A stretch of 64,000 bases of DNA from Dryomyza anilis (lineage: Eukaryota; Arthropoda; Insecta; Diptera; Dryomyzidae), in NCBI GenBank assembly GCA_951804985.1, contig OX638130.1, forward strand, positions 86,213,069 through 86,277,068. The letters are read 5' to 3'. Position numbers and translations under genes: made by a program. The notes beneath the pieces were generated by a model. That model did no database searches, was not told where the DNA came from, and saw nothing but the letters and a program-made list of their open reading frames with translations. Shown in pieces: positions 47,368 to 57,960 of the stretch; position 1 is the first letter of the stretch; each line of letters begins with the position of its first letter.

Positions 47368-48130
47368 CTTTCTAAAACATACAAAGAGAAGAGGAGAGAA
47401 GAGATATATGCTTCAGGGCGCAAGAAAAGAGAATTAGAAAGACACGTGCGTGAATATATTGAAATGTATGGCGACAGGAATGAGACTCGAAAATTCTTCA
47501 AGACAGAAGTTTTGAAGAACAGATCCTGTTTCTTTAGCGGCGTGGACGGGAATCTAGAGACATATAAGAATACTTCTCAAGAAAGGCTTTCTAAAACATA
47601 CAAAGAGAAGAGGAGAGAAGAGATATATGCTTCAGGGCGCAAGAAAAGAGAATTAGAAAGACACGTGCGTGAATATATTGAAATGTATGGCGACAGGAAT
47701 GAGACTCGAAAATTCTTCAAGACAGAAGTTTTGAAGAACAGATCCTGTTTCTTTAGCGGCGAGGACGGGAATCTAGAGACATACAAACATACAAAGAGAA
47801 GAGAAGAGGAGATAAGACAGATATGCTTTTGGGCGCAAGAAAAGAGAATTAGAAAAACACGTGCGTAAATATATTGAAATGAATGGCGACAGGAAAGAGA
47901 CTCGAAAATTCTTTGAGACTGGAGTTTTGATGAACAGATCCTCTTAAAGACAAATGAGAATACTTCTCAAAAAATTTTTCTATAACATACAAAGAGAAGA
48001 GGAGAGAAGAGAAGAGAGATATTATTTTGGGCGCAAGTGCATGGCGAAAGGAATGAGACTCGAAAATTCTTTGAAACAGATCCTCTTTCTTTAGTGGCGA
48101 GGATGGAAATCTAGAAACAGATTAGAACAG
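47368..48130 (+). repeat. 219-bp tandem repeat, four copies, first two almost identical
   Basis: Copy 1 (47368-47586) and copy 2 (47587-47805) begin CTTTCTAAAACATACAAAGA and differ at only a few bases. Copy 3 (about 47790-47965) and copy 4 (about 47966-48130) are diverged and shortened. Because 219 is 73 codons, a frame stays open through copies 1-2 (185 codons, 47311-47868, with LSKTYKEKRREEIYASGRKK repeated). That frame begins inside the antisense RNase H relic and closes in copy 3. The peptide is Lys/Arg/Glu-rich with no family I recognise, so I treat it as a recent tandem duplication rather than a gene. Confidence 0.85.
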
Positions 48131-48149
48131 AATACTTCTATCTACTGTT

Positions 48150-48485
48150 AGCCAGCGACAACGACAATAATCTCCAGACTAAAAAAACAACAAAGATGGT
48201 CTCCCTGTAGATTTTTTTTGGCACGGTCGAAGCAGTTCAGAAACATTTTCTCGACATATTTCAAACAGACAAAGGCGGAGTTTGTACCAAAAGCTGTCTG
48301 TTTTTTGCACATTCCCAAAATATGGAGTGAATCTGCCATGAAAATGTCATCAAATTTTACAACCTGTTGTACACTTCCCAAGATATTCCATTTAGCGTTG
48401 TGTTTGCTGGAAATATACCCGAAGTATTCCTGAAAAATGTCAAAAAATTTTGTCTTGGGCATGTTCGAGTTTGGTATACCTTAGA
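48150..48485. repeat. Single diverged copy of the 50.1-51.6 kb repeat family
   Basis: Phrases such as GTGTTTGCTGGAAATATACC and CGAAGTATTCCTGAAAAATG correspond to TGTTTGCCGAAAATATGCCT and GAAATATTGCGGAAAAATG in the larger field. No coding content. Confidence 0.5.
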
Positions 48486-48649
48486 AACTTATAAGAAATG
48501 AGCCGGAGCAACACACGTTGCACAGTGAGAATTGGGAAAAATCTCTCCGATACGTTTAATACCGAACGGGGGGGATTCAGAAAAGGCGATTTCTTATCGT
48601 CGACTTATTCAACCAGATAATGAAGAAGATCATATGACCTGTCGTACTC

Positions 48650-48975
48650 CATCATAATAATAATAGTTTGGCGCTACAGTTCTGAAGAAATTAGGCCGAG
48701 TTTTCTCACCATTTGAGCTCTGCGTATTACATTTGTACTCAAACTGGTGGGATCTACAGTTTAATGCCGAATTCGAGCTTTTTAATGGTCGATGTAAACT
48801 TTCGGAGGTTTGCCATTGTCTGCCGAGAGGTAATGTCGTATATAATGTTTTTTAATGAAATCGATGTTGACAGTTGCTGGCATCGAACCCGTGACCTTTC
48901 AGTTTGTAGTCTAACGTACCAGCAATGTTTCGCTCGTAGTCCTATGCACTAACCAATCGAGCTAACGACGCACTA
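48650..48975 (-). mobile_element. tRNA-derived SINE (copy with clear A- and B-like boxes)
   Basis: On the minus strand, from about 48973: a TTAGCTCGATTGGTTAGTGC A-box-like segment, then GGACTACGAGCGAAACATT, a second arm GTTAGACTACAAACTGAAAG, and GTCACGGGTTCGATGCC (B-box-like). The spacing between boxes is about 30 nt longer than in a tRNA and includes two anticodon-arm-like pieces. The body continues with CTCTCGGCAGACAATGGCAA and CCTCCGAAAGTTTAC and on to the block at 48657-48690. Its partner copy is at 11480-11660. It is not a functional tRNA gene because the acceptor stem does not pair. Confidence 0.6.
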
Positions 48976-49112
48976 CCTTCTAAAAGTTATATCTTTCTGT
49001 TATATCTTTCGTTTTCTCTTTGAACATGTTTATTGTATACAAATTTTTCTAGAGAAGCACAAAGACAATCTTAAATATAGACAATCTAAACACATTTATA
49101 ACTGATGATTAA

Positions 49113-49664
49113 ATGAAAGCTGCGGCTATGATATATTTGCCTTGGTACGCACTTAATTATAATTTTAGCCCATTATTGCAAACATATTTCACTCTAATTG
49201 ATCGCAAACATCCAATGAACCACATGAAAGACGCACAAAAAAACAAAAAAAGAAACCCATCACCCACAACACACAGTCACCACACCACATATTTTTCCAT
49301 GCCGCGTGTCTCTTATCAGCTAAAAAGCAGTCAAAATACAATTCAATTAGTTCGAAATCGGAACCAGCAAATAATAAAACCCTTGCAAGCACCAGCACCA
49401 GTACAACGTCCCCCCGATAAACAATCTAAGATAACAGACGGGGCAAAAAGAAATTTCCCACACTGTGCAACCGTCCAACCAATCTCTTCGCACAAATGGC
49501 CGCGTGCTGCTCATAGAATTACGCACCCAATCATTAGTAGAATTTTCATGAGTGCGCCCGCCGCCGCCGTAAAATGGCACAAAAAGACCTACATGGAGCG
49601 AGCCACGAACAACCTGCAAATTGAGATGCTCCGCCGCCGTATGAATCTAATCCGCACGATTTGA
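49113..49664 (+). CDS. Unrecognised 183-codon ORF (doubtful)
   Basis: This is one of the longest ATG-started ORFs outside otd. The first half is AT-rich and low in coding character. The last 40 codons are GC-richer and read MSAPAAAVKWHKKTYMERAT then NNLQIEMLRRRMNLIRTI, ending at TGA just before a GCGGCGGCGATGGCGG run. The frame contains no domain I know and no signal peptide. An antisense frame over the same GC-rich part is also open, which argues that composition alone keeps it open. It could be a terminal exon of something unseen, or chance. Confidence 0.12.
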   Translation: MKAAAMIYLPWYALNYNFSPLLQTYFTLIDRKHPMNHMKDAQKNKKRNPSPTTHSHHTTYFSMPRVSYQLKSSQNTIQLVRNRNQQIIKPLQAPAPVQRPPDKQSKITDGAKRNFPHCATVQPISSHKWPRAAHRITHPIISRIFMSAPAAAVKWHKKTYMERATNNLQIEMLRRRMNLIRTI

Positions 49665-50149
49665 CGGCGGCGATGGCGGGCGGGCGGTTGCATTTCATTC
49701 TTCTTGCTATGCCATTCTATTCTTCATAATCATTATTTGTTATTTTTACGCCGCTTGTCAGTTTGTCAGTCAGTCTAAATGCATAGAGCTGACAATTTGA
49801 CTGCTGCCGATGGATGCTGCTGTGACACGTGACTGTTTTCAAAGTGGCTTCGCTGCGTTATCCTTGAACTTCTTCCTTTCACTTGGCTTCGATTTTCAAT
49901 TCGATTGTTATCCTGGCGCGCATTTTTGTTGCTTCCAATTTGTAGACGAGGTCTCTCGTTATTTTTGCTGCTATCATATGATATTTGATCTTTTTTTTTT
50001 GTTCTGTTCCATTCCTTTTTGCTCCTCTATGGACATCGGACATTCAGTGAGTTTTAAGGACGTGAGTGCTGCTATATTTATGTCAAAAATTAGTACGATT
50101 TACTTCAAGTAAATGCGGGTAGAATTACTTTTTGATTTATTTATAATGA
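49665..50149. other. No feature recognised
   Basis: Mixed composition, with GC-rich sequence at the left end (GCGGCGATGGCGGGCGGGCG). The plus ORF 49810-50112 has no recognisable motif. Confidence 0.35.
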
Positions 50150-51620
50150 AAATACCCGATAGAAAATGTCTGGCATTTTTCTGGAATATTTGACGCATAT
50201 TTCTGGCAGACACACTGATAAATGGAAGTTTGAGGGAATGGTATATCAGGTTAGCAAGTTTCGTGGAATTCACAGACAGATTCCCGGCATATTTTTAAAC
50301 AAACTTTGTCTTTGACTGCCTAAAATTATCCTTTAAAATTCAAAAAAAACTGTCTGGAACTTTTCAAGAATATTTCAGACATTTCTATGGCAAACACACA
50401 GATAAATGGAAGATATTGGTGAAGTTTATAAGCAGATAACTGCATATTTTGGGTATAGAAAGAAAATAGCCAATTTTTGATAAAACTCTGTCTTTATTTG
50501 ATTTAAAAATTCTGTTAAAATGTTTCTAAATTTCTTGTCAAAAATGTTGGGCTTCTATAGTGTTCCCAAAAGCTTCCATTAATCTGTATGTTTGCCGAAA
50601 ATATGCCTGAAATATTGCGGAAAAATGTTAACAATTTTATATCTGGTAGTTTCCCAGAAAATAGGCAACTTTTGATGCAAACTTCGAATATCCTACTGAA
50701 GAATGTTTCAAAACCGATGAATAAAAATGGAAAGAAAATTTGAGCTTTTGATATAAACTCCGTCCGATAAAATGTTTCTAAACTACTTTTCAAAAATGTT
50801 GGTTGTTAAAAATGGCTAAAAATTTTATTTCTGGCAGTTTCCAAGAAAATTTTCAGTACGAGCAAAAAATAGGCATCTATTGATCAAACTTCGTCTTTTT
50901 CTGTTTAATATTCCACTGAAGAATGTTTCAAAACCGATAAATGGAAGATATTGAAAAGTGTATATCAAGGTAACACATTTAATGTATTTTTAAAAGCAGA
51001 TTCTCGGCATATTTTGGGCTTTTGATATAAACTCCGTTTTTATTTACTTAAAATATTCCGATAAAATGTTTCAGAACTACCATCAATATATGCTGCTGTT
51101 AAGTTTCAAAATCTTGCATTAATCTGTGTGTTTGCCGAATATATGCCTGAAATATTACGGAAGAATGCTAAAAATTTTATCTCTGACATTTCCCAGAAAA
51201 TAGGCATCTTTTGATACAAACTTCGTATGTTTCTGTTTAATATCCTACCGAAGAATGTTTCAAAACCGTTAAATGGAAGATATTGAGAAGTTGACACATT
51301 TAATGTATTTTTAAAAGCAGATTCACGTCATATTTTGGGTATGTAAATAAAATATGCAGATTTTTTGATATAAACTCTGCCTGTATCTGTTTAAAATATT
51401 CCGATAAAATGTTTCTAAACGTCCTGTCAAAAATTGTTATCTTCCATTAATCTTTGGTTTGCGAGAAATATACCTGAAATATTTCTTAAAATTTCTAATA
51501 AGTGAATCTTGGGCAGTTTAACAGACAATTTTCGGTACGGGCAGAAAAGAGGCAGATTTTAATACACACTTCATCCTTTTCTATTTAATATCCTACTGAA
51601 GAATGTTTTTAAACCGTTTT
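50150..51620. repeat. Complex repeat field with direct and inverted units
   Basis: The phrase CTGAAGAATGTTTCAAAACC or a variant recurs at about 50695, 50921, 51246 and 51597, at intervals of about 225-350 bp. ATAAATGGAAGATATTG and its inverse CTTCCATTAATCTGT both occur, as do CAGACATTTCTATGGCAAAC and its inverse form GTTTGCCGAAAATATGCCTG. Units are thus present in both orientations. No terminal repeats or ORF were recognised. Confidence 0.7.
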
Positions 51621-52680
51621 GAGCCTGCCAAAATACTGATGATGATCGTTATATGGGACATGGATGAAAAATCTTACGGAGTATTTTTTTTTTCATCGCA
51701 ATTTCAATTTTTGATGATTTGATTGTTTTAAATAATTTATTTCATTGCATGCCTCAATATACTACAATAGAGTCAAATGAAGATAATCTACTTATTCCTC
51801 ATACTTTGAAAAAAAAATAAAATAAAATATTTTACTGCTTAAGTAGGTTCATATCGAACAAAAAAAGGTACATTTTCAATCGAATTTGTGAATTTTACTT
51901 TAAGCTGAGGACGTAAAGAGTAATTTGCTAAAACAAAGTAAAAGGAAGTAAAGAATTATAGATCAAATCTGATATAAGATATGTACTTTTATTTAATTAT
52001 GAAAATCATAGATGTTATGCAACAAATAATAGGAACACCTTAAAATTCTTAAAATTCTTATTTTTTGCGTTTGACTGGTCATAACTTTGGTCAGATCAAT
52101 CCGAATTTCATGTGGTTTATTTCAAAATATTAGCTGAAGTATTCTCAATGGAACACAAAAGAAATGTGATCGAAAACTCAAATCTGTAAAAAGTTATAGA
52201 CTAAAATATGTAAAAAAACACGAGAATTGCCATATATTTGTTTTACGTAATAAATCAAAAACTTGAGGCAATCCGAAAAAACTGAGTAGGAGGCATTGAT
52301 TAGAATCTTATCGTCCATCGGAAAATCATACTTAGAACGCGAATATTTTTTTATGTTGTGCTGTGTTATCAGTGTACTTTTTTTTTAAATACATCGCCTT
52401 TCAAATTCGCAAATATATCATTATTCGAAACTCAGTCAATGCAGAACAAGTTCCATTTAATATGACTTTTCTACGTCCGGGCAATTACTATGAATTTATA
52501 GTAAAAAAAAACAAAATATGAGATGAATTATTGAAAATACAAAAAACATATCAAACTTTACAAATGCTTTGAACATTTCGTTAACACAAAAACACCATAA
52601 ATCGTAATGTACAAATTTCGAAAGATTTGTGTGTTTTGTTAAACTGCTCTAGGTATAATTCGCAGCTAGAGATTCACGAT
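51621..52680. other. No gene recognised
   Basis: AT-rich, with no recognisable coding or repeat family. A duplicated TTAAAATTC word lies at about 52042-52060. Confidence 0.35.
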
Positions 52681-53762
52681 TGTTATCACGCGATAACATG
52701 CCACGCTACTCCAAACCGGCAACTAATAATGATCTGAACGCTTAGAGCAGCAGCAGCGCACGCAGATAAAAATCTAAAACTCTCGCTGAATGACGAAGCG
52801 TCCGTCCAGCCGGGAACTTTTCTTTGTTAATCCTTTCATGGAGGCTGCTGTCGCTGCTGTTGTGCGACAGATTAAAGTCACGTGTGTGTGCATTCGGTAT
52901 AAACGAAGCTATACACGGCAAGTGGTTTATAATGGGAACAAACCATATCAAACCAAAACGAAGCAAACGACCGAACGAGCGAAATCAGAAACAAACAAAG
53001 CGCAGGATAATGCAGGATGCATTTAGCAAAGCATACGATGCTAATTAAGTGAAAGGGTGGAGTGGGGGATGATTTAGTAATTGATATGAACAAAATATGA
53101 CATTAGACCTAATTTCTATGTTCGGAACTTTTGAAAAATTAAAATAATAGATTCTGGCAATTAGTAGAACATTCTGTGAGAAGAATGTAATACATATTGG
53201 ATTTCTATTTAGGTTTTATTTCTTTAGTTTGTTAAAAGTGTACTTGGGGTTCACATTTCGTGTCGTACACAGAATAAAATAATCGACGTAAATATAGCAA
53301 CCGATATTAATTGCATTCATTAATCAATCCAGTAATTAAATTCACTAATTTAATGAAAACTTTTGGTATTCTTCGTTATATAAGAAATTGCGTTTGCTAA
53401 TATGAATTTTTGTACGTCAATGCAGCAAATAGTTTAGTTATCGACAGACGAAATTGACAACGTTGCGAAGCATTTTCTAACTATGTCTCTTTTTTCGTCG
53501 TTTGAAATATGTATTGGTCCTTTTAAACATACTGATGTTTGAAAACAAACAAAGAAATTAAAATATATATAAATGAAAGTATTCTTGCAACATTCTTCTT
53601 GTATACGATGTTGTCACTCGGTGACAGCCATTTTCTGCCTACGTGTCTTTTGTTGTTCGTTTAGAAAACGTGTTCGTATCGGTAATAATTTTGTCATTTG
53701 TAAATTTAAAAAATTTACAAATTGTGTTGCAAAAAGTGCAAATAGTAACAAATAATATAATA
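52681..53762. other. No gene recognised; mixed-composition patch at the left
   Basis: 52690-53050 is less AT-rich and non-repetitive, with overlapping short ORFs on both strands and no family match. It could hold a regulatory element. The remainder is AT-rich. Confidence 0.35.
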
Positions 53763-54215
53763 GTACACGGATAGAAAAGATTTGTTTGAATTATAACGTA
53801 ATTCGAAATCACCATATAAATATTAGGAGTAAAATCAAATTACATTATAATTGAATTGTATAATTATTTTGTTCAGATTGTAATATTAATATACGATATT
53901 TAAACAAACTATTGTTTTAAATGTGGATTTATATGAATTCATTATATTAATGTTTCTGTAGAAACCGATATATTTAACACAGCTAACGTTACATGTAAAT
54001 AACATGTTTTTCACATTCAAACATATATATGTTTGCAAGGACGCCAAAAATTATTCATTCTGAATATAATTATGTTTGAACGAAAAAAAAAATATGTTTG
54101 GCTATTATTTCAATAATATTTGTCAATGCAATAATACTTTTGTTTCCATAAAACTCCAAAGATATTATGTTTGCAAAATTATGTTTGGGAGAGCCCTTTT
54201 TTTTGAAGCGTGTAT
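53763..54215 (+). repeat. Interspersed repeat B, copy 1 (MITE-like)
   Basis: It starts near TACACGGATAGAAAAGATTT and ends with ATTATGTTTGGGAGAGCCCT, a T run and AGCGTGTA. The terminal TACACG...CGTGTA suggests a short inverted terminus. Copies 2 and 3 are at 56054-57075 and 57410-57655. Frequent ATATGTTTG words; no ORF. Confidence 0.65.
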
Positions 54216-54535
54216 GCAATTTAATTGTTTCTGAATGTTTTTGTAAAAATATTGTCAAAAGCCGATACGGATTTATCATCAAAAAAATCACAACTAAAAA
54301 ATCAGTGCTTCTATTTTGAAAACAGAATTCGGCATGTTTTTTTTACAACAGCCTCCGCGAATTCTTTGGCTACGCTATGTGCTTTACTGAGACTTGTACT
54401 TGCAGTTTTAAACCAATTTATTTATTTAAGAATTATTAAAAATGATTTATGTATAAGAATTCAAATATTATAAATTACCACTGTAAATGTTTAATGATTT
54501 TTAATAAAAATTTATATAAAAAAAACAATATTTTA
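54216..54535. other. Spacer between repeats, no feature recognised
   Basis: AT-rich. The plus ORF 54225-54473 is accidental. Confidence 0.3.
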
Positions 54536-55290
54536 TTATACCCTACAGGGTATATTAACTTTGTGCATATATTGTAACGCCCCTTAGGAGGCGTGTCTGG
54601 TATGGAAAAGTATATATATTCTTGATCAGAATCACCACCCGAGTCCGTTTAGCCATGTCCGTCTGTCTGTCCGTCTTGCTGTATTGCTATCTTGCTGTCC
54701 GAATACAGAATAACTTGAGATATACTGATCAGAATGCGATGAAATTTCGTCTCAATATATTTTAGCCAAAAGTAGGAACTGAGTTTAAAAATGAGCCAAA
54801 TCGGTCAACGGACACGCCCACCTCCCATACAAGTCACCTTTATATAACTCTTTCGGAACTAATAACTCGAAAAGTATTTAAGGTATAGTTATAAAAATTA
54901 AAACATATTGTTATAATTCACCTAAAAATATATGGTCCAAAAATGGGCGTGATCCGCCCACTTTTTATTTTTCATTATTTTCCGGGTTTTCATAGTGGAA
55001 ATTTGATCCGTAAATTATTAAAATCAAATCTATGAAATATTAGCCTTTCAAAATTTTAAATATAAGCGTGGTCCGCCCAATTATATTTTTCAATTTTTTT
55101 TTGTTTTTTATACTTTTATATACATTTTTTAATTTATGGGGATATAAGACGTAAATTTCTGATATGTGAATAATATTCTGAGGGTGGGGAGGTTCAGCAT
55201 AATTAAAAACTTTAAAATTAAGGTATGCAAACATTAATATCCCCACCAAAGGTGTAGGGTATTCCATAGTCGGGCCCGACCGACTATAAA
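54536..55290 (+). mobile_element. mini-me-like element, copy 1
   Basis: It begins TATACCCTACAGGGTATATT and contains TATATATATTCTTGATCAGA followed by the conserved core and a GTCCGTCTGTCTGTCCGTC tract. It ends with GTGTAGGGTATTCCATAGTC and GACCGACTATAA. The TA-rich block, TTCTTGATCAG core and GTCY proto-microsatellite are the published layout of dipteran mini-me elements. The interior holds GTGATCCGCCCACTTTTTAT and its near-repeat GTGGTCCGCCCAATTATATT. Non-coding. Confidence 0.75.
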
Positions 55291-55342
55291 AATCCGCCCC
55301 ATGTGACCGAACTTACCCATGTGACCTAACTTTCCCAACTCG

Positions 55343-55955
55343 TTATACCCTACACTAAGAGTGAAAGGGTATATTCAGTTTGGTACGCCGTTTGTAACAC
55401 CCAGAAGGAAGCATCTCCGGTACGGAAAAGTATATATATTCTTGATCAGCATGACCTCCTGAGTCGATTTAGCGATGTCCGTCTGTCCGTCTGTCTGTCT
55501 GTCTGTTAAAATCCCTACTACTTTTAAAATTGAAGAGCTAGATAAATGAAACTTATAACTTAGATTACTAATATACCTACGCTGTATGTGCGAAAAAATT
55601 GGTCCATTGTGACCTATGATCCGACCACTTCTGTTCAAATACCTCATATGAAATGTACATATAAAGATCAATTTTTATGTATACGTGCTTAGGTAAACTT
55701 TTTTGGTCAAATATTTATTGACATCATGCTCAAATACATGATAATAATTTTTTCCGGCGAAAAGACTTGTGGTTCACAAAAAAAAATCGAAATTCGGTAC
55801 ACCTACCCAAATATGGGTATCAAATGAATGGAAATTCTTCAGCGATTGAATGTTTGTAGTTATTTTCAGGATTCGTATACCCTGGTGACCTATATATCAC
55901 TTTGAATGGTAACCACACATATGTGTAGGGTATTTATAGTCGGCTTAGACCGACT
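55343..55955 (+). mobile_element. mini-me-like element, copy 2
   Basis: It has the same plan and orientation as copy 1: TATACCCTACACTAAGAGTG start, AAAGTATATATATTCTTGAT, GAGTCGATTTAGCGATGTCC, a (GTCT) run near 55478-55505, and an end at GTGTAGGGTATTTATAGTCG then GACCGACTATAAT. The interiors differ, so the two are separate insertions or diverged tandem copies. Confidence 0.75.
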
Positions 55956-56053
55956 ATAATTTTGATAATCCTAACTATCATAATTACACCTACTTTAAAA
56001 TTTCCCAAGTGATTTTTATTTTAATTTCTGCATTTCTTTGCAAAAATATTTAT

Positions 56054-57075
56054 ATACACACAAAAAAAATATGTTGTTTGGTGTAAACAATAATGCAAAC
56101 ATATACTTGAAGTGTTTAAAATATTACTTGCAACAACCAATTTGAATGATTTGTAGCAAATGCTTCAACTATTACTCGCAAACATATGTAATAGTTGTAC
56201 CAAACAATTTAAGTATTCTTCCGTTTTGGTGCAAACACTTCTGATTACACAAAAGTGTTTCCCATAAATACTTCTATTGCTTCTACGCTGAATTCACATT
56301 CCACACAGACACATGTATGCATTAAACATATTTTGTGAATTTTCATTTATCCATGTAGTTAAATTTTATGATAATTAAACTTAAAACACATTAAACGCTA
56401 ACGAAAATGTAATATTTAAGGCAAATAAATACAGTATTTACTAGAAAAAATGAATGTGTTTAGGAGAAATACTTAATGGAACACTTATGAAGTGTTTTAT
56501 GAAAACAATTAAAGTGTTTACAACAAATTAATTACTATATGTTACAAATAATTATAGTTTAAAGTGTTTGCAACAAAAAGTTATTATTTATGGCAAAATA
56601 TATAAAATTAAAATTATTTACTAGAAAAAAAAGTAATCACTACAAACATTCGATTGTTTTCGGCAATTCGTGAACAATCTTTTTTTTGTCTGTATGTATG
56701 CATGCAAACATACTACTTTTTAAACTGAATCAACTGATATGTTTCTCTGGAAACATAATTATATTCTGATCGTTCTAAATCATGTTTTATTTTGAATATA
56801 TTTATGTTTCGGTTTAAATATTTTTTTTTATGTAGTAATTATTATGTTTCTATTAAAAAAATATACCATTTTAAGGGACAACATCAAAGTGTTTCCATGA
56901 TATCATAATGTAAATCAGAGCTCATTGCAACACTGTCCACTGTCTCAAGACAACCCTGTTTACAAATGATTTATCAGGCAATTATATATTATGTTTCCAT
57001 AAAGTGCCAAAGATATATGTAATGCATGAAAAATTATGTTTGGGAGAGCCATTTTTTTTTTTGTAGCGTGTAATT
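56054..57075 (+). repeat. Interspersed repeat B, copy 2, with internal TGTTTAC/AAGTGTTT words
   Basis: The left end is ATACACACAAAAAAAATATG. The right end is GGGAGAGCCATTTTTTTTTT then GTAGCGTGTAAT, so the ends form a short imperfect inverted repeat on TACAC(G/A)C. The right 150 bp match copies 1 and 3 (TTCCATAAAGTGCCAAAGAT). The left part has frequent AAGTGTTT words and may be a different element. Confidence 0.5.
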
Positions 57076-57409
57076 AATATTGTTTTTTTTGATGAAAGTT
57101 TGGCATGGCGAAATTGACCCCCAATCCAAAAACAATTCCGCAATTATTTAAATTGTGGCTTAGACAAACAAGGCTTAATCATAGAAACATACTACTGTCG
57201 ATGCTATAAATCAGCGTAAATTTTTCAATGACTCAAAATAGGAACACTAGATGGAAATAAAATTATTAACTTTTATAAATAAAAGATGTGTAATAAAAAA
57301 AAATAATAGTTTAAGTTTATAATTATATAATATAAATAAAAAAAATGTATATTGTGTAAAGAAGATATAAGCACTAAATTTACTTTTTTTAAATTAATAT
57401 GAAATGTAA

Positions 57410-57655
57410 ACATAAATATGTTTACATGTAAATAAAACGTTTTTCACATTCAAACAATATGTTTGCAATAACGCCGAAAATTATTCATTCTGAACATAAA
57501 TATGTTTGAACGAAAACAAAAATTGGTTTGGATGTTATTATAATAATGTTTGGCAATGAAATAATACTTTTGTTTGCATAAAGCTCCAAAGATATATGTA
57601 ATGCCTGCGAAATTATGTTTGAGAGAGCCCTTTTTTTGCAGCGTGCAGGCAATTC
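57410..57655 (+). repeat. Interspersed repeat B, copy 3
   Basis: It matches copy 1 nearly throughout: TTACATGTAAATAAAACGTT, TTATTCATTCTGAACATAAA, TAATACTTTTGTTTGCATAA and GAGAGAGCCCTTTTTTTGCA then GCGTG. The left end is missing relative to copy 1. Confidence 0.7.
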
Positions 57656-57679
57656 TAATTTATTGAAAGCTTGCCGTCT

Positions 57680-57960
57680 TTGTGATAAACTTTAAAGGGC
57701 TTTTAAAAGGTCACAAATGCAAAACAGTGTAACTTGGCAAAAGAGAACCTATGACAAGAACATATCGAGCGAATCTTTTTTGAATTCTCTCCAGGCGATT
57801 TGTTTCATTAGGATCCCATAAAGATACGATGCAATCTAATTGGAATGTGATATAACTTTTCGAGTTTTAACAACAGAATTTTATGATTAAGGCTATTAAA
57901 AGCCTTAACAAAGTTGGTATACAACATATCGACTTGGAATTCCCTACAACTATCACAAAT
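57680..57960 (-). pseudogene. Non-LTR reverse transcriptase C-terminal relic
   Basis: On the minus strand it reads ...CIVSLWDPNETNRLERIQKR FARYVL, fitting the W(D/N)P...LE-x-(I/V)Q-(K/R)RF segment after the RT domain in jockey/CR1-like ORF2. One codon stretch includes stops on either side. It is only about 90 codons long. Confidence 0.5.

Noticed and set aside
48850..48975. Functional tRNA gene
   Set aside because: A- and B-like boxes are present on the minus strand, but spacing is too long and no acceptor stem pairs. The shared body with 11480-11660 shows it is a SINE.
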